DNA of 64,000 nucleotides from Magicicada septendecula. Lineage: Eukaryota; Arthropoda; Insecta; Hemiptera; Cicadidae. The notes beneath the pieces are model-generated. The model was not told the DNA's origin, searched no databases, and saw nothing but the letters and a program-made list of their open reading frames with translations. A program made the translations under genes and the position numbers. Below are positions 36,236-49,950 of this stretch, piece after piece. Where the stretch lies: the NCBI GenBank assembly GCA_034769895.1, contig CM068367.1, positions 126,889,927 to 126,953,926 of the forward strand, given 5' to 3'. The first letter of the stretch is position 1; each line of letters opens with the position of its first letter.

Positions 36236-38248
36236 TGTAACGTAACAGAGTTGAGGTCCCCAACGTTACATAAAAAATTGAATTAACTATGGTCAAGGAC
36301 CATACCCTGAATTAAGGTTGCTCAGTAATTAATGCATCTGAGAAGTACCTCAAGTCAAAAGAGGCAATAATTAATGTTGAATATAAAATACCATACCAAT
36401 TAATAGTTAATATAATAAATTGTGCTTGTTTTTATACTGTAGCATGTTAATGTTCACAGAATATTTATGTTATGTTTTGAGTATGGTAAGAGTGAACTAA
36501 TGTTGTTTAATAGGAATACTCAATCAGTGATAATGTTGTATTTATGTTAAATTTGTCTTTAGACAATCAAGTACAGTTACCTGTGTTAGGCATTATACTA
36601 AGTTTTAAGTATTGTCTAAAATTGAATAATGCAGTTGTTTTAATTAATGTTTGTAAACTTGGCCAGGAGGGCAATCAGTGTTTAAGGTTTGACAAGTAGT
36701 TCTGATAATTATATTGTAAACTAATGAAGGGTTCTAAGACGAATTAATTAAGGTAATAAAATAAAAACCAGGAAGTTAAAATTAATGTAAATAACCATTA
36801 ACCAATAATTAATTGTACAGTAGGTCAGGTAAAAGAAAATTAAGTTAAAAAACCAAACAATGTTATAACAGTTGTAAGAAAATCTATAGGCCTAAATTTA
36901 ATATTTGTAAAAGGAAATTTATACCTTTTTAAGAAGTCCAGTCCAATGAAACTATGGTAAAACATTTACTGTTTAAGAAGGAAGGTTAGGTGAGAATTTT
37001 AGGTAATTTAGTATTATTCCAAGCATGGAGTATTTTATTGAAAAAGAGTAGTAATATTCTATTATTCTGGCTCTAGGATATCTAATTTCACCCAATGACA
37101 GAAAAAAGTGGTTGTTAAGGCAACTGAAATGGACATGAGTTGTTTATATTGAATCATTCGTTCTGATTGTTACAAGCTATTGAGTTGAGATGGGCAGATA
37201 CATTTAAAAAAATGAATAATAAATTCTGAAGAAAATATGAATCAAAATTAAAAAACCCTCTTTGAAACCTAATTATATCATAATACTGATGAGTAATAAA
37301 CCTAATTAGACTTCCAAATTATAACTGAATACATTTAAAAGAGTTGAAAACCCCTCACCTCATTCACCAGAATAATTCCGCTGGATTCGGTATTAAACCG
37401 ATTTCTTATATAACCAGAAGATTAATTAAGAGAAATAAAGGCCGAAACTAACGGAATTATTGAGAAGACAATACGAAGATCTCGTTTTGCAGAGTTAACC
37501 TTCACGTGCAGAAGAAGCTGGGATACTATTTTCATTCCACCGTGACTGACGACTATCCCGATCATAGGAGAAGAACAGCAGTTAGAAGAGTTCCTGAGAG
37601 CTTCCCCGGATACTACTCTATCAATTTTATTAAGGGCCAAAACAAGTTTTCCTGGATGAATGTAACTTAAGCTGAACATCTTCACTGTTTACAGACGACC
37701 AGTGCCAGTTTGAGTTCTGCCGACCCGGTAAAAAACAACCTATTTTAAATTCAATATATCTAGAGTTAATAATTTTGTTTTGTAATACTTGAGTAACCTT
37801 AATTGTGCATTTTACCTGGCCTTACTAATGGTTCAAAGAATCTTACGAACCCTGGGATAAGAATTGTTTATTGTTATATTTAATTTGTATGAGTCAAAGT
37901 AACTTGATCAATTGACAATCGATATATTTTTGTATAATCGATTTGATAATATTATTATTTTGGAGATAACGGTAACTGTGAAATAATAGATAAAATTAAT
38001 AAAGGATCTTTATTGTATGAGATAATGTTTGAAGTTATTGCAGAATAGATACTATCTGTAGTGGGTGGAATAATTTACAATAAAAGGTTGATTCAAACCC
38101 GATGAACGGCTAACCTAGAAACACGATTATTACAAATAACAGCACTAAGTGTTTACAGCTGGTGGAACGGGAGATTGCCGAACTAGCGTGTTTTCAGTAC
38201 AAAATTTAAATAGAATTTTCTAACATCGAGGGACTAGGGTTGACAAGA
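36236..38248 (+). repeat. 3' LTR of element B, left part
   Basis: It matches the first 2013 bp of the 5' LTR with about one difference and stops at the AAGA target of element C; it resumes at 53123. Confidence 0.92.
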
Positions 38249-38675
38249 TGTGACGTACTAATCAATCACATTTATTATTATTACAACCAAATTTCAAATT
38301 AACTCTTACTTACCGGTACGATAGCTTCAACAAGGTCACAGAGTTCGATCACATGTAGCTGGATACAAACATGGTCTATGGGTTACGCAAAGCACTGACA
38401 CAACTCATATATGAAGAGAATTAATATTTATTATTATTTACTCTTGAATGATTGTAAACTCATGAAGATTCATTTGGATACATATTTTCAAAGTTGTGCA
38501 ACACGTGCTTCTGTTGTAATATAATTTACAATCTACGGCTTACCTTATTTTTTTCTATGACACAAACACAGTTATAAAACTCACAGACACAAACACAGCC
38601 CAGCTTTGCCACTCTCGCATTCACTCTGCATATTTGAAAGAAACAAAGAACCCCTTAACACATTTTTCTATAATA

Positions 38676-38747
38676 ATGCCCCCACGCGGTCATCGCGCCC
38701 GTACTAAGTCCTCGTTCAGGTGTCCGAAGAAGAAACGAAACTATTAA
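38676..38747 (+). other. Micro-ORF antisense to element C, low-coordinate copy
   Basis: A 23-residue very basic frame (MPPRGHRARTKSSFRCPKKK plus RNY) on the strand opposite to gag-pol. The other LTR copy at 52347-52427 has three extra residues in frame. There is no evidence of expression. Confidence 0.3.
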
Positions 38748-39395
38748 TTCATTTAGGCTCACTCATTACTGTTGTTATTTCACTTGTACACTGTTGATTA
38801 ACGTTCCAAATTTTAACTGTGAGGTCGGCCGACCTTAAAAGAAACTGTTAACAAAATTTAGATGGACCGCATGCGGTCTGTTGGTAAGAGGCACTGGGCA
38901 GAAGTTTGTTCTCTGTTCCCTCTCCACAGTTTTCAATACGGGAACTCACTGCCTTGGGCGTCGTCGCCGAAGCTTTGGCCCATGCTATGCATGTTGTTTT
39001 TGAGTCCATGTCGCATATGATCTTCTCTAGGCATTGGCTGACGTCATGGTAGGAACCGGACGTAAACAGCACTTCCTGCCGCTCAAAAGCGCATTGCTGA
39101 AGTTTACTCGTCCCAGGACATCCGGTTTGGTGGCTGGATGCGTCACTGAGTTTGTGGTGATACAGTTGCGTCTGTGTGCTGCTACGCAAGTACAGATTTC
39201 TGAGAAGCTTGAAGGGGGTAAATGCTTCGCTCGCCGACTTACACAATTGAAATTGCGTAACGCCTTTGTCTCAAACTGTTTCTTAACATTGGAAATAACG
39301 TTGCCATGCGTTCTGTTATAATGGAATGAATTTCGTTACACAATAATTTTCACAACTTCTTTTTACAAGCCCGCACCAAAATGAAAGAAATAAAA

Positions 39396-41790
39396 TATCG
39401 GTATGGAGAACCATACATGACTTCCATATTCTAAGATTATATTTAAAATCATTTTCAGCCAAACAGCCAGGGAAGGAATTTTAACAAAAAAATACTTCTT
39501 TCTTGCCAATAACGTAGTACACTTATAAAAAATATTATCCCCTCCCCCTTCAACTATAATTTTGATTTATAGAAAATTACCCCCAGCCCGTTCAACTAGC
39601 CTCTTCATTTATAGATATTTCATCTACGTTTCTACAGTGGATTATTAAGATCTTATCAGGATACTTTATCAAAATTAAGTACTTTACTCATGTTACAACA
39701 AAAAATGTTTCAGGTAAACTGCCCTTTCCCCGTAAAAATTATTTGATTCTGTTTGAATGTACGGCAGTTATGGTTCGTCATATAAAAAATTACCCATGTT
39801 AAAACATAAAACATGAGATTTATAAAACATATCTAAGATTTATGTTTAAAATCATTTTTGAAATAAAATATTTTCATAGAACCTACTAACGCTGGGGAAA
39901 TCTGAGGAGCCAATCAGAGTTGGGCCTACCTGTCACTCTGCTGAATTTGGTGGAAAGCCCTGTCACTGTCGTCAAAGTATCAGCCTTGACAGGGTCCTCT
40001 TTTTCTGCAAAATGGGAGAGGAGGCTTGAGATGGAGTGAGTGATATGGTCCCCACCTCAATGAAGAACCCATTGTTTTATAAAAATATATTTAAATTTTG
40101 AAAACTGAAAATTCTTTTCTTGTTGTAAATATTTATATTTTATAATCAAAATGACTTTATCAAAAAACAAACATTATTTTTTTATAATAAGTATTTACAT
40201 AGTGTATGTTTCTTAATATGCTTACTTTTTCTTCAATGTTGATGATCATTTCCAAACATTCTGACAAAATTGTATCTACAGAACAGTTAACATTCCTCAG
40301 GTTTCCATTTCTGCTAATTTCTCATTACACCTTCCACTGACGTATTATTAACCATTTCATAAACTATCGTATAATCTTTTCAGATTTTGTGGTACAAAAT
40401 CTGAAATATTCAGATTGCCTGGCAACAAAATTATTTTATTTTTAACAATTACCATTGTTTGAAAAAGTTTAAATGAATTTTCAAGTACTTTACTATTGTT
40501 AAAACGTAAAAGGTTGCAGGTAAACTACCCCTTCCCCTTAACTGATCTTCACCAAAATCTAAAGGCCTTGAGTCCTCTACAATTCACTGAAGTATGCAAA
40601 AAATTATTTGATTCTGTTTGAATTTGCGGCAGTTATCGTTTGCCATAGAAAATACGCTTGATAAAAAACGTTGCAGGTAAACTACCCCTTTCCCTCAACC
40701 GATCTTCACCAAAAACAACACGTCTTGAGTACTCTACAAATCAGGGCTGTATGCAGAAAATTATTTGATTCTGTTTGAATTTGCGGCTGTTATCGTTTGC
40801 CATAGAAAATACCCTTGTTAAAAAAACGTTGTAGGTAAACTACCCCTTTCCCTTAACCGATCTTCACCAAAAACAATAGGTCTTGAGAACTCTACAATTC
40901 AGGGCTGTATGCGAAACATTATTTGATTCTGTTTGAATTTGCGGCTGTTATCGTTTGCCAAAAAAAAAAAAATTCCCTTGATAAAAAAACCGTTGCAGGT
41001 AAACTACCCCTTCCCCTCAACCGATCTTCACCAAAAACAACAGATCACGAGTACTCTACAAATCAGGGCTGTATGCAAAAAATTATTTGATTCTGTTTGA
41101 ATTTGCGGCAGTTATCGTTTGCCATAGAAAATACGCTTGATAAAAAACGTTGCAGGTAAACTACCCCTTCCCCTCAACCGATCTTCACCAAAAACAATAG
41201 GTCTTGAGTACTCTACAATTTAGGGCTGTATGCAAATAATCTTTTGATTCTGTTTGAATTTGCGGCTGTTATCGTTTGCCATAACAGCCATAACGAAGAA
41301 CCCTTGTTAAAACATAAAACGTTACAGGTAAACTACCCCTTTCCCTTAACCGATCTTCACCAAAAACAACAGATCTTGAGAACTCTACAAATCAGGGCTG
41401 TATACGAAACATTATTTAATTCTGTTTGAATTTGCGGCTGTTATCGTTTGCCAAAAAAAAAAATTTTCCCTTGATAAAAAAAAACCGTTGCAGGTAAACT
41501 ACCCCTTTCCCTCACCCGATCTTCACCAAAAACAATAGGTCGCGAGTACTCTACAAATCAGAGCTGTATGCAAAAAATTATTTGATTCTGTTTTAATTTG
41601 CGGCAGTTATCGTTTGCCATAGACAAAAAATCTACAGACAGACAGACAGACAGACACACACACAGACACTTTTCGGAAAACGACTTTTTTTCATGTTTTG
41701 AGTGTAGTAGAATCAGAATCTGCAATAATCTCGAACACGATTTTTTTTGCCATCACCGTACTTCCATTCCTTAAGGAATATGGAAGTAAA
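39396..41790 (-). mobile_element. Isolated Helentron-like copy with about eight monomers
   Basis: Comparison of the two LTRs of C gives exact ends: one terminus is the hairpin GTATGG-AGAA-CCATAC (39401-39416) and the other the ACTTCCATTCC-TTAA-GGAATATGGAAGT palindrome (about 41759-41788). It lies in a T run (minus strand) with no target duplication longer than the run allows. Order, read minus: palindrome, TGTC microsatellite, monomers of the same 160-bp family as 5470-14000, unique 3' region, hairpin. No protein gene. The insertion occurs in only one LTR, so it most likely followed integration of C and the family was recently mobile. Confidence 0.82.
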
Positions 41791-41843
41791 ATGTACTTGC
41801 CCCATACGGTAAAAATAAAAACACCCAAAAATGACCCGCTACA

Positions 41844-44800
41844 ATACCCCCTCGATGAGAATTCTGCTGTTCACGACAGAAGAAATCTCATCGACAAACC
41901 CCGAAGAGGACCGGTGAGGAACTGGTGCCAACAACCCCCTGGTTCTTACTACTTATGGGTACACGACCCCCCTGGCTTAGCGACCATGGACTCATCTGAA
42001 CGAGATCACTGGACTTCTCCGTAAGAGATCCCAACACCGAGAAATCGAACAGACTCGCACCACGGCGCACCTCGCCTTTTAACATGCTACCCCCAAAATC
42101 CTCAATCCCTGGCTAAAATTATTCCAGCTCCTCCGCCGATATGGTTCCCCTTTTTGCAAGCTGGGCTGCCTTTAGCAAATACTGGGCTCACACATACTCA
42201 CATTACATGATACATTGTGAAATTGAAAAATTACAAAAATTCTTTAAAGTTGACAAAAGTTTTTTTTTTTAAATTCAAAGTTCAAAAAAATTATATGCTC
42301 AAAAAAATTCTCTTCATTATTTTTTGTTTCCTTTAAAATGACTTGAATTAAGAGTTTTCTCTACTTGAACAAATCCTTAACCTAACATGTCTTAGTCTAA
42401 CAATACAGTGCAATACAAGAAATCAGTAAACTAAACAATCAACAAAACAACAAAACATGGTAAATACACACATAATAAAACAATCCCTACCTAAAATATG
42501 CGTTCGCTGGCAGGCGAAAAATAAAAAAAAAATTTTTTTTTTTTCAAAAGAATTAAAATTCCCAAAAAAATTTTACAACTCAAAAAAAATTTAAATTTAT
42601 TCAAATGTTTCCTTCATATGCAAAATTATTTAAAAATTGGTTTAAATCAATTAAATAAACAAATTAAAATTAACTTCCTGCTATACAGGCTTAGTAGGTG
42701 TATGACCTCATCAGCTGATCGAAACTGGGTCAAGTCCAAAACCCCTTGACCTACATATGTTATGCACAATTTCTATCTAAAACACTTTTGACATCTGTAA
42801 TATCCTACCTTGAAATACAAAACATAATAAAATAAAACATTTAAAACAAACAAAAGATTAATATAATAATCAAGTTGACATTTAAATTATTTAAAATAAA
42901 CAATTCTTACTTGTACCTTGTTTTCCAAATTTTATCAAAATTCTGTCACTGGTTGAAAAAAAATAAACAATTGTATATTCTTTATTATAAATTCCTCTCT
43001 TTATTTACCAGTCTTCGTCTACTTTCCTGTGGGTGATGTAAATTATTTATTCTCATTTACTGTATTAGATCTGTATGCATACATAAACTTTACTCCCCTG
43101 ACTCTAACTTCTAACAACTTCAACTATCATGACACCCATCTCTACCAAAATATCTATCCCAAAACACTCTAACCCCAACTTATCATTGAACTCAAATCGC
43201 TACCTTCTCTACATATAAAAAAAAATACTCTCTAACCCTTTGTACCTAGGACATGTGTTTCCCCTACCCAAAAACTCAATTCCCTTATTTGGCCCCTGGA
43301 TTCTACCTAAGGCGGCCCCTTCCCCACTAAAATCTATCCCTATCCCGTCCCAACCCTTGTTGCGGACTCCTACATTACACTACCCTCTAATACAAAATTG
43401 CCATCCCCAAAAATCTCAATCTCATTACCTCACTACAAATACAACCAAATAACATCATTAATTATAAACATAATATATCATTCAGAACTCTACAATTATT
43501 CTCCATTACTCCTGTGTCAACATCAATACTACTTAAAATTCTACAACATACCTTACTTCAAAACAACATTACATTATTTTCATCTCTACTGTTTCTTTGA
43601 CTTCAACTTGGACATATATATGTGTCTCATAAATTACGAATCACCCAAAACAAACTATCTTTTATTATCTTGCATAAATTGTTACTTTATTTCTTATTAT
43701 CATTATTGTTGTCATTACTCCAAACATCTGTAATACATTAGAAACATTATTGAACATTAATTACTTAAAACATTTACAAACCAATATACCAGTGACATGT
43801 TATTGCTGATCAGCTGATCTTCCTAACACAATTACAATACACATCTCGAAATTGAACAAATTACATGAAAGATATAGATATTTATTTATCAATACTCACT
43901 TCTATTATGTTGATTGCCTGCCAGGCGTCTAATTATTGGCTTAATTTGAAGCATACACATATCATGAAAACACATATTCTTATCAATGCCTATACCTAAC
44001 ATACAACAATAAAATGATATCTTTAAAATTATAGTATGAACACCTTATTTTTAAATATCTAAGCAGCTAGTTACCTGAACAGAGCACAAGCAGTTTTATT
44101 TGATCAAACTTTAAATAAAAAAATGTTATGTTGCAAAATTTACATTCGTGACTCCTTTGCGTCACCTCCCAGCCACACACACTATTTCAAATTATGGAGG
44201 ACTGTCTCGCCCTTGCGCTTCGACAGAGACGGTATATTTTGGAGCAGGGTTTTACCTCTCCGTGTCTCTGCTTCTGCTATTAAGTTTAAACGTTACGAAC
44301 ATCATCATGTTCTTGTTATATCATGATACACCCTTAAGACGGATCTACCACCTGTCTTGCTACCCCAAGGCGGGCAGAGTGGCAGCCGCTGTTCCATAGT
44401 TCCGAGAGATTTCCTCTAATTGTCACCCCCCATTGAATTTCAAATATATACCAATTTCAAGTCAGCTATGGTCAAGGGACTTGATATGACCATAGCTGGC
44501 CGCTAGCCAAAACCACGGTTAGTGCTGGTAAGGCAGTAACCGCCCGAAAAGTCGAGGAAATCTAACTTTAATTTAATTGCCTGTTTCTATCATCACTATT
44601 ATGTGCGACACTGTCATTTAGCAATGTGTGTAAAATTTTTACTTTACACGGATAAGGTGTGCCGCACATTTATCGCCATTTTGGCCTCCGATGGAGGTAA
44701 CACTCACTGTTACCCCCAACCCATTTCGCTATTTGCGAGAGCACAGGCCACCCCCGCGATAGCAACTTATTAACTAATTAAGAACTTAACAATTGAAACT

Positions 44801-46580
44801 AAACTTTCTATATATACAGTTCAACACTCCATTGTTCTATCACTTCAATGTGCACCAATCTACCCCCCCAAAATTATCCCCACAGCTTGTATTGATACCA
44901 AGTTTTTATTTGTTACACCTTTTTTCAAAATGTTCCCATACTCACTGATACTAAAATTTGACAATTATTTTTGGTCACTTAATTCTAGGATTTATTTAAT
45001 TTTGAAATTATATGCATTCCATTTTTTTTTTTTCAAAACTTTTAAAATTCAAAAAAGAAAATTTAAATTCATTGTTAAAAATCATGGTTTCTATTACTTT
45101 GAATACCAAATTAATTTAATGGTACTTAATTTCTCAAACTCTGGGTTACAATAATTACCTCATTACTGTTTTAACAAAATTTACTTTAATTCTTTTATGT
45201 CACAATAGGGTTTTGCTCAAGATGCTGATTCAGCAGACTACAACATTTCTTGTTATGGTCACCCAGTATGTCTGTATGCATTAGTCACAACATACCACTA
45301 CAACACACCTTTTTACTGTTTACATAAACACAGTTGTGTGCCAGACTTGTTTTCATAAACAACCGTTATAAACATTCTCAGTTTCAGCATTCATAGTCTA
45401 AACATTCTGGTTACATCATATATTGCCATACCTGCTTACTACACTTTTCGGATTTTATAAATCTTTTATATAACCTATTTGTCTCTTAGATTTTTCTTTT
45501 ATGAAGTTAATGTATAAAATATGTAAAATTACAATTTCAATTTGAATCAAAATGAATTTACACAGCACTAGCATCTACAATATTAAGTTACTCCAGGGGC
45601 GGTTACAATTCTATTTCATCTCTTAGTACATTCAAAACAATTTCCATGACTTTAATTACCATTTTCAAAATGATTCTACGTGATTAACTGTTCGGTTTTT
45701 CTTAATATTTTAATAAATTTTACAAACATTACATCATTGATTCTAATCTCTCTTTAAATTCGTCCACAATCACATTCCAACTACCAATATTCCGTACTCA
45801 TAACCTAACATAGCAGGTACCGCAAAATAATAATTAAACCTTTTGGTTACATAAGTGTACTTTAGAATACTTTCCAAAATTATTTTTCCTTAATTACCTG
45901 TAAATAGGTTATACCGTATGTTACATGTACATGGTTATTATGAATTGAGATGCGATGGAAGACGAACAGAACCCCACTTCAGTGAATATAAACAAAACCT
46001 GTTGGCAGCCCTGAGTTCCTTACCTGCCTCCTTTCCCATAAAAACAAACCATAACCACTAATCTACAACCCCATCTCAATCCACAATAGTCATGTGGAAT
46101 TACACAGAAAATTGATTATTTCGTTTGTCTACTCAGCCACAAAACTTCTCCACTACCTCTACCTAATTAAGGGATGAGTTTACAAGTCATAAATAACACC
46201 AGTTTATTTAATTTTGAGGATCACCCTAATGTATTATTTAGAATTAAGGCAATCAAATGGTCCCAAAAAGTGTGCCAATTTGTGTAACTATTGTTTATGT
46301 GTTTACTCTAAGGGGAGGGTTAGGGAAATCGGGAAGATAAAAGGGATAAGGATTATTACAGGGTCAAGAACTAGGACTAAAGGTAGGGACAAATCTTCCT
46401 CCGAAAATAAGGGTAAATGGGGAAAACCAAGGCTCGCGTGGGCAGGGGCGCGTCCCTGAAATAGACGAACCCCACTGGGACAAGTGGGGATCCTCTATCC
46501 GCTACCACTTTTTTATATATTAAATTCCTAATTTTGTAGTTATTTAGTTTGTATTTAATTACAAGATTCAATGTATTATT
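41844..46580 (-). other. Long 3' non-coding region of element C
   Basis: No envelope-like or other credible gene is seen in about 4.7 kb; the small frames are AT-rich noise. A perfect 12-bp-stem hairpin (CAGCTATGGTCA / TGACCATAGCTG) lies at 44463-44498. The stretch near 41850-42120 is more GC-rich than the rest. Confidence 0.55.
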
Positions 46581-49500
46581 TTATTTTAACCAATACCTTT
46601 TTAAATTAGTGGCGTTATGGGTACCCACTATTTCCCCCGTTGTTTGGTTTCGTAGAACATAAGCATTATCCATTTTAATGTCAATAACTTCATACGGTCC
46701 TTCATACAACAAAAAGAACTTTTTGATCTCTTTATCTTGTGCACTGGATAAATCGTGTCTTCTCATTAACACTAACTGCCCTATCTCCCTATCTCATATT
46801 TGACCCACTTACCTTTGCCATCATGCTTTTGTTTTCTCTTCTCTCCCTTGGTGAGCAGACTCTCATTGGCAAGTCGTATTTTTACATCTTTGTCCAAGAC
46901 TCTTTCTTCCGGTGGATATTCAAAAAGTTGTTCCAATATTCTGGGTGGACGGCTTCCCTTGATTAGTTCGTACGGTGTAAATCCTGTAGAATCGTGGGTT
47001 GTGCTGTTTAACCAATCCTCCACTTTATTCACGTACAAAGGCCACTCTGTGTGTTTGGAGTGACAATACGCCCTGAATATTCTGCCAATTTCTCGCATCA
47101 CCCTCTCTGCCTGGTTCGACTGTGGATGGTAAACTGCCGTGTGTTTGGGTATGATGCCTTCCCAGCCAAGAGTCTGTCTCCACTTGCCGCTGATGAACTG
47201 CGGTCCATGATCAGATAAAATTACCTTCGGCTTCCCTACGTTGATCATGTAGTCCTTGGTGATCTTCTCGCTGAGTACTTTGCTAGTAGCTCTCTTTACA
47301 CTGTATAACCTAACAAACTTGGTAAAAGTATCCAACACAACAAAAATATATATCACTCCTCCTCTACCTTTAGGCAATGGCCCATACAAATCTACTGCAA
47401 CTAAATCGAAAGGTCTTTCTACTTTAATATACTTCATTTCACCTTCAACCCTGTAATTTACTACTTTAGACTTTTGACACAGATCACAAACTCTTAATAC
47501 TCTTCTAACTCTCTTCTCCATATTTTTAAAGACACAAGATTCTTTCAATATATTTGCACATTTTTTCGCCCCAAAATGACCATATCTTATGTGACAATCC
47601 CAAATAATTCTATCTACTAATTCATCAGGTATCATTAACCTCCAATCTCGTTCACCCCCTTCTACTTTCTTAAACAAGATTCCCTTATGTATCTGGAAAT
47701 GTGTATTGTACTCTGAACCATTCATGTCTGCTTCTAAACTAGTTATTATCTTACCCAATTTATTTTCTCTTTGTCTGTCTTTAATTTCCCTTAATTCCTC
47801 CCCAAAAATTCTATCTTCCCTAGTTAATCGAAAAATTTCTATTTCTTTAAGATCTCTACCTGTTTTATTATCTATAGTGTCTACCCTGGACAAAGTGTCC
47901 GGTACTTTATTATCTGACCCCTTAATATACTCCCAAGAAAAGTTGTACTCTTGTAAAGCTAGTACCCACCTGGTTAATCTGCTATGCGTCAGCTTACATG
48001 TATTTAGGAATGGTAAGGCCTTATGGTCGGTCCTGATGACAGTTTCGTTTCCTAGCAGGTAAGTACGGAATTTCTTCACAGCAAAGACGATGCTCAGCAA
48101 TTCCTTTTCGGTAGTCGTGTAATTTCTTTCTGCTGCCAATAAGGTTCTGCTGGCGAAAGCGATGGTCCTATGCTCCTGATCCTCCCCCTCCTGGTAAAGC
48201 TCTGCGCCGAGGGCTATGTTGCTGGCATCTGTCTGTAAATAAAACTTTCTCTGAAAATCGGGGTGATTCATCATTATTGTGTCTATAAATTTCTCTTTAA
48301 TTTCATTGAAAATAGTTCTCTCCTCCTCTCCCCATTTCCATTGTTTATTCTTTTGTAAAACAGCACTTAACTTAGAGGTAATATGTGCATAATTTCTCTG
48401 GAATTTTCTATAAAAATTGCATAATCCTAGAAAACTCTGCAACTGTTTAATATTTTTCGGTTCTGGAAAACTTATGATAGCTTCTACTTTGTCTGGGTTT
48501 GCTAAAATTCCTTCAGGAGTTATAATGAAGCCCAAAAAATGTATTTCGGTTTGTAAAAATTTTGACTTATCCCAATTAACAGTTAATCCACCCTGTCGTA
48601 ATTTATTTAAAACGTATTCTATGTGTTCTATGTGTTCAGAGAATGTTCTTGATGCTATTAGTATGTCGTCAACATATACCGTCAAAAAATCTAAATCTTT
48701 TGGTTGTAATATCATGTCTAAACACTTAATAAAACTTGCTACACTAGTGTTAAGCCCAAATGGCAGGCGTTTAAATTGATAGTTTTTTCCATTGAAAAGG
48801 AATGCAGTAAACTTACGGCTTTCTGGCGCTAATGGGACTTGCCAGTAGCCCGCCGTTAAATCTAAGGACGTCATATATCTGACCCCACTGAACTTTTGAA
48901 AAATTTCGTTCATGGCTTCCGGTGATTCCCGGTCCGGTATTATAATCTGATTAATTTTTCTAGCGTCTAAACACAATCTTACCTTTCCATCCTTTTTGAT
49001 GACCACTACCAATGGATTCGAGTAAGGCGATATAGATCTTTCGATGATGTCCCCTTCCATCATGCGGTCCAGCTCTTCTTGAACGGCTCTCCTCTTTGAA
49101 AATGGCACTGGGTAACTTCTCTGCATGTAGGGTGAGTGCTCTCGTATCTTCAACTCGCATACATAGTCCCTGGCTTTCCCAGGCAACTCAGCAAATACAT
49201 CTCTGAAATGTTCAATAACCGCCCACAACTCCTGTCGTTGGGGACCCCCTACAACTCCACCCTCATTGAAAAATTTCTCTGCCCTATTTTCCCATACTCT
49301 ATCATCATTCTCCCTACTCTCTCTCTCTTGACACACATTCACTCTTGTTTCTATCATTCCCTCGCCTACTCGGTTTTGTATCAACTTTACACCCGCAACT
49401 CTAGCCTTATCTAACACCCTCTTAAAATCTACCCTGATTGGTTCATGCCCCTTATTAAATTCCACTATTCTCTGGTTAAAATCAATTACTGCTTTATTTC

Positions 49501-49942
49501 TCTCCAAAAAATCATTTCCCAGAATTATATCTAAATTCAAACCCTTAACTACTAGAAAAGTATTTTCAAATTCTATTCCATTAATATATACATTTAATTG
49601 AACTTGTTTAGTGACTCGTTTACTTCGTACTCCCGTCACCCCCACTACTGTTACTCCCGCTACTGGTAATGACGGAATATGCTTATTTACCCTTTGTAAT
49701 TCACCCAGTACATTCTCTGAAACTACTGATATCTCGCTACCCGTATCAATCAATGTTTTGTAATCCTTACCTTCTATGGTTATGGATACCTCCGTCAGTC
49801 CGGTTTTGGTTCCTGTCATTTGTGCAGCGTCCTCCTCCAGTAACTCCTCCGCCATGTCTCTGATAATTATATTGCTGCGGTAGTTATGCTCCTCTTGGAC
49901 CCCCAGGTTCTCCTCCGACAATGGATGGGCCCGGTTTTCCAT
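46581..49942 (-). pseudogene. pol region of element C
   Basis: A long frame (over 1000 residues) with, in order: aspartic protease (TLIDTGSEISVV, near residue 60); reverse transcriptase (SPYSNPLVVVIKKDGKVRLC, DLTAGYWQVPL, catalytic YVDDILIAS); RNase H (FYLQTDASNIALGAELYQ); integrase HHCC zinc region (HIRYGHFGAKKC...CDLCQ) and catalytic core (VDLYGPLP, LSDHGPQF, HPQSNQAERVMREIGR), with a GPY-type tail (LLYEGPYEV) at the low-coordinate end. All motifs are typical of Ty3/Gypsy pol order PR-RT-RH-IN. It looks nearly whole, with about one break. It is expressed in the -1 frame relative to gag. Confidence 0.93.
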
Positions 49943-49950
49943 TGTCTCCT

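Larger units (their letters stand above)
38249..41843 (-). repeat. 3' LTR of element C (holds a Helentron-like insertion)
   Basis: Without the insertion the LTR is about 1200 bp, matching the 1190-bp 5' LTR. The match is uneven: about 1 percent difference in the first 250 bp, a very different patch at about 38500-38640, and a few percent elsewhere. Confidence 0.9.

Noticed and set aside
43240-44400. Small plus-strand frames in the non-coding part of element C as an envelope or accessory gene
   Set aside because: Composition follows the AT-rich background; there is no signal peptide plus membrane anchor arrangement, and the strand is opposite to gag-pol.
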